Shown piece after piece: positions 49,687 to 58,423 of a DNA stretch of 64,000 nucleotides. This stretch comes from Weizmannia acidilactici (GTDB lineage Bacteria; Bacillota; Bacilli; Bacillales; Bacillaceae_C): NCBI RefSeq assembly GCF_008974225.1, contig NZ_BKZR01000004.1, positions 46,414 to 110,413 of the forward strand, written 5' to 3'. Position numbers and translations under genes: made by a program. The stretch's first letter is position 1. Each line of letters opens with the position of its first letter. The notes under the pieces are model-generated. The model saw nothing but the letters and a program-made list of their open reading frames with translations. It was not told the origin of the DNA and did not search any database.

Positions 49687-50097
49687 TTACCCTTCCGTCT
49701 GGAATTCAGGTTCGTTCTTTTGGGTATCGAATTGAATTCCAACAATATGGATATTGACTTCTGCCGCTTCAAGAGCAGTCATGTTCAAGAGCGCCTGCCG
49801 GATATTATCTTGTACTTCCTGGGCAACAGACGGAATTGAAACGCCAAAATTCATCGTGCAGTATACATCCACTTTAATGCCGTCTTCGGCTAGCTCTACT
49901 TTAACGCCTTTACCGTGGTTTTTCTTGCCGAGGCGCTCTGCTACCCCGGTTGCGAAATTGCCGCGCATTTGCGCAACGCCTTCGACTTCAGATGCCGCAA
50001 TTCCCGCAATAACTTCAATCACTTCAGGGGCGATCTCTACTTTTCCCAAGCCTTCTTCATCGTGGTGCATTTCTAACATTTGGTTGGTTTCTGCCAT
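49687..50097 (-). CDS. yqhY: Asp23/Gls24 family protein YqhY
   Basis: A 136-aa protein of the Asp23/Gls24 (DUF322) family. In B. subtilis YqhY is encoded with accB-accC and its loss is linked to altered acetyl-CoA carboxylase activity. The family core is visible: VEIAPEVIEVIAGIAASEVE, then GVKVELAEDGIKVDVYC and VAQEVQDNIRQAL. The ATG at 50097 follows AGGAGG; it lies 22 bp after accC. Confidence 0.9.
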   Translation of the reverse strand: MAETNQMLEMHHDEEGLGKVEIAPEVIEVIAGIAASEVEGVAQMRGNFATGVAERLGKKNHGKGVKVELAEDGIKVDVYCTMNFGVSIPSVAQEVQDNIRQALLNMTALEAAEVNIHIVGIQFDTQKNEPEFQTEG

Positions 50098-50119
50098 TTT
50101 TACACCTCCTACATACACG

Positions 50120-51469
50120 TTATTTCATTACATCGTATTTTTCAAGGAATTTCGTGTTGAAATCTCCTTCGATAAAAACTTCATGTTCGAGCAGGCGCTG
50201 ATGGAACGGAATCGTTGTATAGATACCCTCCACGGCAAACTCGCTGAGCGCCCGCCTCATCCGTGCAATCGCTTCGTCGCGCGTCTTCCCGTAGGCGATT
50301 ACTTTCGCAATCATCGAATCATAATACGGTGGAATAGTGTAACCCGAGTATGCGGCCGATTCTACCCGAACGCCGATCCCGCCCGGCGGAAGATAAAAAT
50401 TTATTTTTCCAGGCGACGGCATAAAATTCTTTTCCGGGTTTTCAGCATTAATGCGGCATTCGATAGCCCAGCCGTTCCATGTGACATCTTCCTGTTTCAG
50501 AGACAGCGGCTCTCCCGATGCAACAAGGATCTGCTCTTTGACAAGATCGACGCCTGTCACCATTTCCGTAACCGGATGTTCCACCTGGATACGGGTATTC
50601 ATTTCCATGAAATAAAATTTCTGGTTGCGGTGGTCAAAAATAAACTCGATTGTCCCTGCACCCGTGTAATCCACGGCTTTTGCGGCTTTCACGGCTGCCT
50701 GCCCCATCTCTTCGCGCATCTCGCTTGACAGCGCCGGTGAAGGCGATTCTTCAAGCAGTTTTTGCAGCCTTCTTTGGATGGTGCAGTCCCGTTCCCCCAA
50801 ATGGATGACATTGCCGTATTTATCAGCCATGACCTGGATTTCGACATGTCGGAAATCCTCGATGTATTTTTCAAGATAGACGCCAGGATTACCAAAAGCG
50901 GTGGAGGCCTCCTGCTGCGTAATTTGGATACCCTTTACAAGCTCCTCTTCGTTTTTCGCAACGCGGATTCCCCTTCCGCCTCCGCCGGCCGTAGCTTTTA
51001 TGATAACCGGATAGCCGATCGATTCAGCTACTGCCTTCGCCTCTTCGGCATCTTTGACAAGCCCGTCCGACCCCGGCACGATCGGGACGCCCGCCTGTTT
51101 CATCGTTTCCCTTGCGACGTCTTTTGCGCCCATTTTCGCGATTGCTTCCGGGCTCGGGCCGATAAACTCAATGTTGCATTCGCGGCATAGTTCGGCAAAA
51201 TCAGCGTTTTCCGCCAAAAACCCATATCCTGGATGGATCGCGTCGCAGCCGGTTAAAGTGGCGGCACTGATAATGTTCATAAAATTCAAATAGCTGTCTT
51301 TCGATGCTTTCGGGCCGATGCAGTACGCTTCATCGGCAAGCTGGACGTGCAGCGCATTTTTATCCGCTTCCGAATAAACGGCAACCGCTTCGATCCCCAA
51401 ATCGCGGCAGGCGCGGATAATTCGCACCGCGATTTCGCCGCGGTTTGCGATTAAAACTTTTTTTATCAT
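50120..51469 (-). CDS. accC: acetyl-CoA carboxylase, biotin carboxylase subunit
   Basis: ATP-dependent carboxylation of biotin on AccB, the first committed step of fatty acid synthesis. The 449-aa ATP-grasp protein has KVLIANRGEIAVRIIRA at the N-terminus, the nucleotide-binding loop KATAGGGGRGIRV, HLGERDCTIQRR and the catalytic EMNTRIQVEHPVTEM. Confidence 0.96.
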   Translation of the reverse strand: MIKKVLIANRGEIAVRIIRACRDLGIEAVAVYSEADKNALHVQLADEAYCIGPKASKDSYLNFMNIISAATLTGCDAIHPGYGFLAENADFAELCRECNIEFIGPSPEAIAKMGAKDVARETMKQAGVPIVPGSDGLVKDAEEAKAVAESIGYPVIIKATAGGGGRGIRVAKNEEELVKGIQITQQEASTAFGNPGVYLEKYIEDFRHVEIQVMADKYGNVIHLGERDCTIQRRLQKLLEESPSPALSSEMREEMGQAAVKAAKAVDYTGAGTIEFIFDHRNQKFYFMEMNTRIQVEHPVTEMVTGVDLVKEQILVASGEPLSLKQEDVTWNGWAIECRINAENPEKNFMPSPGKINFYLPPGGIGVRVESAAYSGYTIPPYYDSMIAKVIAYGKTRDEAIARMRRALSEFAVEGIYTTIPFHQRLLEHEVFIEGDFNTKFLEKYDVMK

Positions 51470-51482
51470 GAGAGTCCGCTCC

Positions 51483-51971
51483 TTACTTTGTCTTTACCAA
51501 AAATAACGGCTGGCCGAATTCAACAAGCTGGCCGTCTTTTACGAGAATATCTACGATTTCCCCTTCCACTTCCGCTTCAATTTCGTTAAACAATTTCATC
51601 GCTTCGATTATACATACGACCGTATTCGGGCTGACTTTGGAGCCGACCTGTACATACGGTTCAGCTTCCGGTGAAGATGCCTGGTAGAATGTGCCGACCA
51701 TCGGTGATACGATTTTATGTAAGTTTTCGTCATTAGATGTCGCCGGGGTTTGGGACTGTACAGGCGTTGCAGGCTGTGCTGCCTCAGAATGTACCGGTGG
51801 CTGCGGGGCAGGAACAGGCGCAGCAGCTTCCCGCAACGGGCGTTCAACTACCTGCACGCCGGAATTTTTCTTCATTTTAATGACAGTTCCTTCATTTTCA
51901 TATTCAAATTCATCTAGGCTTGAACGGTCAACAAGCTCGATTAAAGCTTGGATATCCTCTACTTTCAGCAT
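51483..51971 (-). CDS. accB: acetyl-CoA carboxylase, biotin carboxyl carrier protein
   Basis: Carrier subunit of acetyl-CoA carboxylase. The 162-aa protein has a helical N-terminus, a Pro/Ala-rich linker (about 50-80) and the biotinyl domain with the biotinylated lysine in IIEAMKLFNEIE (about residue 125). ATG 51971 is used (AAGGAG nine bases upstream); the GTG three codons earlier abuts that site. A probable promoter (TTGAAT-18 bp-TATGAT) lies about 90 bp upstream. Confidence 0.95.
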   Translation of the reverse strand: MLKVEDIQALIELVDRSSLDEFEYENEGTVIKMKKNSGVQVVERPLREAAAPVPAPQPPVHSEAAQPATPVQSQTPATSNDENLHKIVSPMVGTFYQASSPEAEPYVQVGSKVSPNTVVCIIEAMKLFNEIEAEVEGEIVDILVKDGQLVEFGQPLFLVKTK

Positions 51972-52204
51972 AAATGCCACTCCTTAAATTGAAATTCGTA
52001 ATTCAAATTTATTAACATTTTATGAATAACTATCCATATCATACGATAACAGCGGGCAATAATTCAATGATTTGTATAAAATACAGCCTTCCGGAAATTT
52101 CCGGCCGGGCCCGGCTTCTCCAGAAAATACAAGGGGTAAAGCGGTTTACCTTTCAGAAAAGAACGAACCATTCATACTTTTCTATAATTTTTCAAATATA
52201 GAAA

Positions 52205-52223
52205 AAAAGGGCTGGACGCCCCT
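52205..52223 (-). terminator. terminator of the spoIIIA operon
   Basis: GGGC / GCCC short stem (extended by G-rich flanks), followed on the minus strand by TTTTTTTC, just after spoIIIAH. Confidence 0.55.
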
Positions 52224-52247
52224 GTCTGAATCGTATTCTTTGTTTCA

Positions 52248-52793
52248 TCAATTTGTCTGGAACTCTACCGCCAGCTTCGGCGTATTGCCGAGTTCCTGGT
52301 TGACGAGCTGGACGATTTCGTTTGCAGCCGCTTTGTCATGCTTTTTCGATTTCACGGTTACAATGACTTCGTCGCTATCTGCCTGCACGAGCGCATCTTC
52401 ATATCCTTTTGCCTTGATCAGGCTTTCCAGCACCTGCTCTTTGTTCGCAGTTTCCGTCAATTTTTTCATTTCATCCATCGCCTTGCTTTTTTCTTCCGGC
52501 GTGAGGTCGGTTGAAGCGAGTTTATTTGTCAGTTCTTCCTGCTTTTTGCTCAGTTCATCCTGCCGCTCGAGGCGGAGCGCTTCAAAGACTTCATCGCTGG
52601 CGGGCTTCGTTGTCAACTTGATTTTTTGCGAAGAAGACGCATTTTCTTTTGATGACGAAGTCTCCTTTTCTTTATTTTGTTGGACAACCTGGTTCGTTGT
52701 TTTCGGATCGGCCGTCACGTAATAAACCGATAATACGACGACAAGGCTAAGCATTGTCAACAGCCAGACTGTTTGTTTTTTCAAAAGCATCAT
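52248..52793 (-). CDS. spoIIIAH: stage III sporulation protein AH
   Basis: Mother-cell half of the SpoIIIAH-SpoIIQ channel spanning the intermembrane space around the engulfed forespore. The 181-aa protein has an N-terminal transmembrane segment (about residues 7-27), a low-complexity linker rich in Ser/Lys/Glu and the C-terminal EscJ/YscJ-like domain (DALVQADSDEVIVTVKSK). Last gene of the operon. Confidence 0.94.
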   Translation of the reverse strand: MMLLKKQTVWLLTMLSLVVVLSVYYVTADPKTTNQVVQQNKEKETSSSKENASSSQKIKLTTKPASDEVFEALRLERQDELSKKQEELTNKLASTDLTPEEKSKAMDEMKKLTETANKEQVLESLIKAKGYEDALVQADSDEVIVTVKSKKHDKAAANEIVQLVNQELGNTPKLAVEFQTN

Positions 52794-52802
52794 TCATTCC
52801 TC

Positions 52803-53462
52803 CTAATTCTTTTTCGGCATCACGGAAACCCGGTAACTTGCCACATTCAAAGCATTCGATACGGCTTCTTTTACCGATTTTTGGATGGAAATATCGCCGC
52901 CGCCGTCGCAGACAACGAGCACACCGGTAATTTCCGGCATTTTTGTTTCGGTAACAAGCGGCACTTCCTTATCCCCGTCCTGGACCGTTACGACTTTATC
53001 GTCCTTTGATATGCTTTCGATTTTCCGTTCCCCACCGTTTTTGTCGGTTTCGGTTGTTGTTTCGTTCTGGATTGTGGAGTTTTTTTCATACACTTTGCTT
53101 TCAGATGTGGAAACATTGACGCGGACGGTGACGGAGCCGACACCCTGAATCTGTTCAAGAATGCTCTTCAGCTCTTTTTCATACTGGTTTTCGTAAGCGA
53201 GGATCGTTTTCGATTTCTTAGATGTGCCTGATCCGAATGCCGCCGTTTCTTTTCCCGCAGTCTTTGCGGAGGATGAAACAGTGACAGCTTCATTTTTTTG
53301 GCCTGAATGCCCGAACAGGTCATTGATAAACATGGCCCCGAGCCCGCAAACAAATAAAAGGGTGACCAAATAGAGCTTTTTATGTTTTTTCGATTCATCA
53401 GGCGGTCCGGAAGGCAGCCACTTTTCTTTCAGTTTGTTAAACGGCCCCTGGTTACGGTCCAT
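52803..53462 (-). CDS. spoIIIAG: stage III sporulation protein AG
   Basis: Ring-forming component of the mother cell-forespore feeding channel. The 219-aa protein has a short cytoplasmic N-terminus, one transmembrane segment (about residues 30-50, LYLVTLLFVCGLGAMF) and a ring-building domain resembling secretion-system proteins (GVGSVTVRVNVSTSE; EITGVLVVCDGGGDI). ATG 53462 overlaps the end of spoIIIAF; the longer open frame to 53585 lies inside spoIIIAF. Confidence 0.93.
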   Translation of the reverse strand: MDRNQGPFNKLKEKWLPSGPPDESKKHKKLYLVTLLFVCGLGAMFINDLFGHSGQKNEAVTVSSSAKTAGKETAAFGSGTSKKSKTILAYENQYEKELKSILEQIQGVGSVTVRVNVSTSESKVYEKNSTIQNETTTETDKNGGERKIESISKDDKVVTVQDGDKEVPLVTETKMPEITGVLVVCDGGGDISIQKSVKEAVSNALNVASYRVSVMPKKN

Positions 53463-54096
53463 TTTCGTTTCCAAGCCCCCCTTCGATATGGAGTTCGATT
53501 TTTTCTTTTGGTACATTCCAGCGGTTTGACAACATTGAGATGATGGAGTTCTTTTCTGTGGAGCTTTCTTTTTCCGTATTTTCATCCGCGCCTATTTCGA
53601 TCGGTTCAATCACAGCTACTGAGCCTTTTTCGTTTTCAGCTGCTAAGTAGACTTTGATTTTTTTTACATTGGTCACGTTTCCTAAAGCTGCCATATCCCC
53701 GCTTCCCTTTCCGTCTTTCCATTCAAGCTTAATATCCGATATGGATTTGCCGAACTGCTTTTCAACCTCCCCTTCCGCATCCTGTTTCAGTTGGACAGCC
53801 ATTTGTTGTAATGTATATTCCTGCTGCATGGCATTTATTTCTTTTTTCTGCGTTTCCAGCGCATTTTCTTCCCCGTTTGAAAAATTTGCGCCTCCCACTT
53901 TAAATTTGGCAATGATGTCTTCGGGATTCATGGAAAAAAGCTGGAAGACAGGCGTTAAAATAATGGTGATTAAAAGTAGGCCAATCACCAGTTTTGTATA
54001 CTTCCGCATCCCGGATTCGGGAAGGAGCATGTCCACGACCATGGTCAAAAGGATAAAAATGATGATATGAAGCACCCATTTTGTTAAATAATCCAT
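53452..54096 (-). CDS. spoIIIAF: stage III sporulation protein AF
   Basis: Component of the SpoIIIA channel; forms rings in vitro in B. subtilis. The 214-aa protein has two N-terminal transmembrane helices (about 6-24 and 33-52, with ESGMRKYTKLVIG between them) and a soluble C-terminal domain (GSVAVIEPIEIG; RWNVPKEKIELHIEGG). Confidence 0.93.
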   Translation of the reverse strand: MDYLTKWVLHIIIFILLTMVVDMLLPESGMRKYTKLVIGLLLITIILTPVFQLFSMNPEDIIAKFKVGGANFSNGEENALETQKKEINAMQQEYTLQQMAVQLKQDAEGEVEKQFGKSISDIKLEWKDGKGSGDMAALGNVTNVKKIKVYLAAENEKGSVAVIEPIEIGADENTEKESSTEKNSIISMLSNRWNVPKEKIELHIEGGLGNENGP

Positions 54097-54107
54097 ACAT
54101 TTCCCCC

Positions 54108-55313
54108 TTAACGCATCATCATCGTGAGGTTTCCGGCAGTGATGATCATGGTGATGCTGAGAAAAAACATGATCGTGACAATCGCCAGCGCGGCAAATAC
54201 ATACAGCATATTTTTACTGATAATGTCGAGGCAACTGATGACAGGCCCCCCGCCGAGCGGCTGCAGCAGGGCGGAAGCAAGTTTGAACATTAAAGACATC
54301 GTGAAAATTTTAATCGCCGGGAACACCGCAATTAGAAGCACGATGGCCACTCCCGCGATCCCGAGCGTGTTTTTCAATAATACGGAAGCGCTGATCACCG
54401 TATCGGCAGCATCTGTCAGCATCCGCCCGACAACCGGGACGAAATTTCCGGTTACAAATTTTGCGGTGCGGATCGCAAGCCCGTCGGTAATGGCGGTTGC
54501 CGTCCCCTGCACGGATAACACTCCTAAAAAAACCGACATAAACGCGCCCAGTATCCCGATTGCGAGGTTGCGCATGAGTTGCGCAAGGCGCGTTGCTTTA
54601 TGCTGTTCGGAGAGGGTGCTTACAACGCTGAGCAAAGTGGAAAGCAGCAGCATCGGCAGCACAATATACTGGATCAACATCCCACTTGTGCTCGACAAAA
54701 AAATGATCACGGGGTGGAAAAATGCCGCCGAAGTGACGCCCCCTGAAGTCGATAAGAGCGCAAGCAAAAGCGGCATCAGGGCAAGGATAAACCCACCCAT
54801 CGCCCGGATGGCCTCAAGTGCGTAATCGAGTGCGACATGAAAACTGTTCAGCGCAATGACCACCAGCACCATAAAAACGACAGCATATGCGATTTTGCTG
54901 ACCGTCCCCTGCTGGAAGGAATGGTGGATTGTTTCCAGCAGCATGCTCAGGATTGTAAGGATAATGAGGGAGCCGAGCAGCTTACCGTTGATGAGCAGTT
55001 CCTGGAAAATAAACGAGAGAAAGCCCTTCAGCCAGGCTTGCAAAGAAAAATGCTTTTCGCCCTTGATGAAATCCATCAGGCTCCCTTTTTGGCTTTCCGG
55101 CAAATAGCCGCCATATTCACTGACAATTTTGTTCCAATACGTTTTCAATTCCGATAAGTCCAATTGATTCAATTGTTCATCGACAATTTTTTCAGATATG
55201 CTGTCATCCTTACCCGAATTTTCCCCTGCAGCGCAAACCGATTGCCCGCAGTAAAATAATGCAAACAAAATGGCCAGCACTTTGATCCATATCCTGCGCC
55301 GCATGTTTTTCAA
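54108..55313 (-). CDS. spoIIIAE: stage III sporulation protein AE
   Basis: Largest membrane subunit of the SpoIIIA complex. The 401-aa protein has a cleavable-looking N-terminal signal (WIKVLAILFALFYCGQSVCA), an extracytoplasmic N-terminal region and about seven to eight hydrophobic helices from residue 110 onward, typical of SpoIIIAE. Starts 12 bp after spoIIIAF's upstream neighbour boundary and 4 bp after spoIIIAD. Confidence 0.94.
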   Translation of the reverse strand: MKNMRRRIWIKVLAILFALFYCGQSVCAAGENSGKDDSISEKIVDEQLNQLDLSELKTYWNKIVSEYGGYLPESQKGSLMDFIKGEKHFSLQAWLKGFLSFIFQELLINGKLLGSLIILTILSMLLETIHHSFQQGTVSKIAYAVVFMVLVVIALNSFHVALDYALEAIRAMGGFILALMPLLLALLSTSGGVTSAAFFHPVIIFLSSTSGMLIQYIVLPMLLLSTLLSVVSTLSEQHKATRLAQLMRNLAIGILGAFMSVFLGVLSVQGTATAITDGLAIRTAKFVTGNFVPVVGRMLTDAADTVISASVLLKNTLGIAGVAIVLLIAVFPAIKIFTMSLMFKLASALLQPLGGGPVISCLDIISKNMLYVFAALAIVTIMFFLSITMIITAGNLTMMMR

Positions 55314-55316
55314 CTC

Positions 55317-55703
55317 CTAGCCTTTCGGAACGAGATTAACAATCGTTTCGATCAATACCGTGATAATGGGAATGGCCATCGTTAAAATGATGATTTTCCC
55401 CGCCACTTCAACTTTTGCCGCCATCGCCCCCTGCCCGGCGTCTTTTGTAATATTGGCGGCAAAATCGGCAATATAGGCGATTCCGATAATCTTTAAAATC
55501 GTTTCGATGTACATCGTGTCCACATTGCCTTTTTGGGCAATTTTTTGCAGGAGCCGGATAATGTCATAAATCTTGTCCATGAGAAAAAGAAAAATGAAAC
55601 AGCCGGCAAAAAGCGTCAGCAAAAACGCGAAATTCGGCTTTTGCTCTTTTAAAATCAGCGCAAGGAATGTGGTGATGAGCGCAATACCTGCAATTTGCAG
55701 CAT
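55317..55703 (-). CDS. spoIIIAD: stage III sporulation protein AD
   Basis: Small polytopic subunit of the SpoIIIA complex. The 128-aa protein has four hydrophobic segments and the family stretch IGIAYIADFAANITKDAGQG. ATG 55703 follows GGAGGGGA. About 200 bp, including an inserted-looking element, separates it from spoIIIAC, whereas these genes are normally almost contiguous. Confidence 0.94.
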   Translation of the reverse strand: MLQIAGIALITTFLALILKEQKPNFAFLLTLFAGCFIFLFLMDKIYDIIRLLQKIAQKGNVDTMYIETILKIIGIAYIADFAANITKDAGQGAMAAKVEVAGKIIILTMAIPIITVLIETIVNLVPKG

Positions 55704-55772
55704 TTCAATGGGAAATCCCCTCCTTTCGTTTTTGGCTTGGCCTCTTTATTGAAAAGATTTGTTAAATTTTAT

Positions 55773-55888
55773 TGTTGATGATCGCGAAATTCGCTCACTT
55801 TCCGAACGCATCGCGAGACCCCTCACTCGATACCTTGTTGCGAGGTCTCTACTATCCCGCAGGAGTCTAAGAAATGAGATAATCAACA
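55773..55888. repeat. small inverted-repeat-bounded element between spoIIIAC and spoIIIAD
   Basis: About 116 bp bounded by imperfect inverted repeats: TGTTGATGATC at the left and, read on the other strand, TGTTGATTATC at the right (10 of 11). Inside are the palindromic GCGAAATTCGC and a GAGACC / GGTCTC hairpin. It carries no gene. Spacing between spoIIIAC and spoIIIAD is otherwise very tight in Bacilli, so this looks like a MITE- or REP-like insertion, in a place where it need not break either gene. Confidence 0.5.
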
Positions 55889-55905
55889 TGGATCACGAAC
55901 ACAGC

Positions 55906-56109
55906 CTATTGAAAAAGAAAAACGGTTTTGATTTTGGAAAATAAATCCCCCACAATGGAAGTGACCAAAAATAAGATGTAAAGAAACCCGAGGAGCGTCA
56001 CCCATTGCGCATATTCTTTCTTGCCAACCTGGTCCAGTATGGTGTGCAGAAATGCTACGACAATGCCGACCCCGGCAATTTTGAAAATGATATCCACATC
56101 AATGCCCAT
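55906..56109 (-). CDS. spoIIIAC: stage III sporulation protein AC
   Basis: A 67-aa protein with two hydrophobic helices (about 5-25 and 35-57) and the family pattern IDVDIIFKIAGVGIVVAFLH, then ILDQVGKKEYAQW. Membrane subunit of the SpoIIIA complex. Confidence 0.92.
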   Translation of the reverse strand: MGIDVDIIFKIAGVGIVVAFLHTILDQVGKKEYAQWVTLLGFLYILFLVTSIVGDLFSKIKTVFLFQ

Positions 56110-56144
56110 TGCCTCTCCCCCAAATTTGATCCGCCCCGGAAAGG

Positions 56145-56675
56145 TCAGATCAGCAAAATGACGATCAGTAATCCCGTGAGAACGCCAAGGCTTTTTGCCA
56201 TTTTTTCATAGCGCATCTGCCGCTCATGCGCTTCTTTTTCTTCCCGTTCCAAATGCGTGAGTGCGAGCATGATCTGTTTCTGCTCGGTATAACGGTCATG
56301 TTTTCCCAAGTTTTCCCCAAGCTGCAGCAGCACTTCATGCTCGCTTTCCTTTAGGGCCGTGTTCCCCCAAATTTGTGCAAGGCTTTTTTCCCATGCCTCT
56401 TTTACCGTCGTTTCCACTGTTGTTAATTGCCCGGCAAACGTTTGAAAGAAAGAGGAGGCCGGTTCCGGCAGCTGCAAAGCCAGTTTTCTTGCTGCTTCAT
56501 GGAGCGGCGTGTGCCCGTACATAATTTCAGTTTCCAACGCCTGAAGCGCACTTTTGAATATTCTTAACTGGCGGGGGCGCTCGCTTAAACGTCTCGCCAT
56601 CTCGAATCCGGCCAGGCTCGTTGCCAGCACAATCAATGCTGCACCGATCAATTTAAGCACGGGAAACACCCTCAT
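56145..56675 (-). CDS. spoIIIAB: stage III sporulation protein AB
   Basis: A 176-aa membrane protein with one N-terminal (about 6-26) and one C-terminal (about 160-176) hydrophobic helix around a helical domain, resembling type II secretion GspF-like organisation. Its start overlaps the end of spoIIIAA by 23 bp. Confidence 0.92.
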   Translation of the reverse strand: MRVFPVLKLIGAALIVLATSLAGFEMARRLSERPRQLRIFKSALQALETEIMYGHTPLHEAARKLALQLPEPASSFFQTFAGQLTTVETTVKEAWEKSLAQIWGNTALKESEHEVLLQLGENLGKHDRYTEQKQIMLALTHLEREEKEAHERQMRYEKMAKSLGVLTGLLIVILLI

Positions 56676-57582
56676 TGCTTTTGATCAAATCCCCATCCGC
56701 ATTCCGGATTGCCGCAACGAATCCCGGCCTGCCCCCGCGCGCCAGTTCAAAAAAGCGGTCAAACGCCTGCTGGCTCAGGATTTTCTTTAAGATCGGGCGC
56801 TTCTGAATGTCCCGGTATGTTTCGCCATGGGTCGTCATGACTAAAGAAATTCCGGCATTTACCGCTTCCATGATCGCCTGTGCATCTTCCTCACGCCCGA
56901 TTTCATCGACGATTAAGACTTCGGGGCTCATTGACCGGATCAGCATCATCATCCCCTCCGCTTTCGGGCAGGCATCGAGCACATCAACACGCGGACCGAA
57001 ATGGAGCTGCGGAACGCCGCGCACACAGCCCGCGATTTCAGACCGCTCATCGACAATGCCCACTTTACAGGGTGGAATCCCACGTTCCGGGACGCCGCTT
57101 GAGATGAGCCGTGCAACATCCCTTAAAAAAGTGGTTTTCCCGGCCTGGGGTGCGCCGATGATCATGGCGGACAGCCAACGGCCCTTGTACAGGTAGGGGA
57201 CATACGGCTCTGCGGCCCCGATTTTTTCGCGGGCGATCCTGATATTAAAAGAAGAGAAATAACGGATCGCCTTTACTTGTCCATTTTCAAGGATCACTTT
57301 TCCGGCAATCCCTACGCGGTGCCCGCCTTCGATTGTGACATACCCTTTTTTCAGCTCTTCTTCCAATGTATAAAATGAGAAATTGGCCAGCCGGTTAATC
57401 AGCTGTTCGGCGTCGTTTTCCGTCGGTATATAGCGTATAAAATAAGGCTTTCCTTTTGCGGTCACTTCAAGCGGGCGGTTCACGCGGATGCGGATTTCCT
57501 CCACATCATCAAGGATGTTTTCCCTCAAATTTTCCAACTGCTGTGAAATCGCCTTTGGCAAAACGCCCAGCAAATTTTTCAT
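56653..57582 (-). CDS. spoIIIAA: stage III sporulation protein AA (ATPase)
   Basis: Cytoplasmic secretion-type ATPase of the SpoIIIA complex. The 309-aa protein has Walker A IIGAPQAGKTTFLRD (about residue 150) and Walker B region EVLIDEIGRE-like SPEVLIVDEIGREEDAQ, with an AAA+ fold; the N-terminal domain (about 1-120) precedes it. First gene of the operon, behind a sigma-E-like promoter. Confidence 0.94.
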   Translation of the reverse strand: MKNLLGVLPKAISQQLENLRENILDDVEEIRIRVNRPLEVTAKGKPYFIRYIPTENDAEQLINRLANFSFYTLEEELKKGYVTIEGGHRVGIAGKVILENGQVKAIRYFSSFNIRIAREKIGAAEPYVPYLYKGRWLSAMIIGAPQAGKTTFLRDVARLISSGVPERGIPPCKVGIVDERSEIAGCVRGVPQLHFGPRVDVLDACPKAEGMMMLIRSMSPEVLIVDEIGREEDAQAIMEAVNAGISLVMTTHGETYRDIQKRPILKKILSQQAFDRFFELARGGRPGFVAAIRNADGDLIKSNEGVSRA

Positions 57583-57634
57583 CCTAATCCCCTCGCTTAC
57601 TAAAAACCCATACAGCTTGGTTCATTGATAATAC

Positions 57635-57662
57635 AATCTATTCAACGCATCAAAAAATATGC
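57635..57662 (-). promoter_or_regulatory. sigma-E-like promoter of the spoIIIA operon
   Basis: On the minus strand GCATATT (57656-57662), 13 bp, AATAGATT (57635-57642). The -35 is a perfect sigma-E kmATATT; the -10 matches CATACAMT at 5 of 8. It lies about 55 bp before spoIIIAA, which is sigma-E controlled in B. subtilis. Confidence 0.6.
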
Positions 57663-57779
57663 AAAGAACAGTTTCTGTTATTCATAATTTAACTATAATT
57701 TCATTATGTAAACTCAATCATAGGATCAATGCCTACGTGCACAAAAACAACAAATGACAATCACTCCGCCAAAATAAAA

Positions 57780-57810
57780 AAGCTTGTGGCAGAACATGCC
57801 GTCAAGCTTT
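57780..57810 (-). terminator. terminator of efp
   Basis: AAGCTTG..GGCA / TGCC..CAAGCTT stem (11 bp with small internal loops), followed on the minus strand by TTTTTTATTTT. Confidence 0.9.
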
Positions 57811-57818
57811 TTTTCAAA

Positions 57819-58376
57819 TTAAGCGCGGGATACGTAAGTACCGTCCGTTGTATTGATGATTAATTTATCGCCTTCGTTGACGAAGAAAGGCACCTGCACG
57901 GTCAGGCCGGTTTCAAGGGTGGCCGGTTTCGATCCGCCTGTTGCGGTGTCGCCTTTCACGCCCGGTTCCGTATGGGTGACCGTGAGCGTAACCGTATTCG
58001 GAAGTTCGATCCCTAGTGTTTCCCCTTGGTACATGATGACCTGCACTTCCATGTTTTCCAGCAAATATTTCAACTCATCCTGGATTTGGGCAGTGCTCAG
58101 TTCGATTTGTTCGTACGTTTCCGTATCCATGAAAACGTGCTGGTCGCCGTTTGCATACAAATACTGCATCCTGCGGTTGTCAATTTGGGCCCTTTCCACT
58201 TTCTCGCCAGCACGGAAAGTTTTTTCCTGGATCGCGCCGGTGCGCAAATTGCGGAGTTTGGAGCGCACAAACGCAGCGCCTTTTCCTGGTTTAACGTGCT
58301 GGAAGTCAAGGACGCGCCAGATACCGCCGTCCACTTCAATCGTTAAGCCGGTGCGAAAATCGTTTACTGAAATCAT
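57819..58376 (-). CDS. efp: translation elongation factor P
   Basis: Relieves ribosome stalling at polyproline stretches. The 185-aa three-domain OB-fold protein has the tip loop VKPGKGAAFVRSK with Lys32, the residue carrying 5-aminopentanol in B. subtilis. The C-terminal signature is ETGLTVQVPFFVNEGD. ATG 58376 after AGGAGG. The yqhV gene that separates efp from spoIIIAA in B. subtilis is absent. Confidence 0.96.
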   Translation of the reverse strand: MISVNDFRTGLTIEVDGGIWRVLDFQHVKPGKGAAFVRSKLRNLRTGAIQEKTFRAGEKVERAQIDNRRMQYLYANGDQHVFMDTETYEQIELSTAQIQDELKYLLENMEVQVIMYQGETLGIELPNTVTLTVTHTEPGVKGDTATGGSKPATLETGLTVQVPFFVNEGDKLIINTTDGTYVSRA

Positions 58377-58423
58377 ATTTTTCCTCCTACATCTTCATAC
58401 AATCCCTGATGGGGACTGTATCA

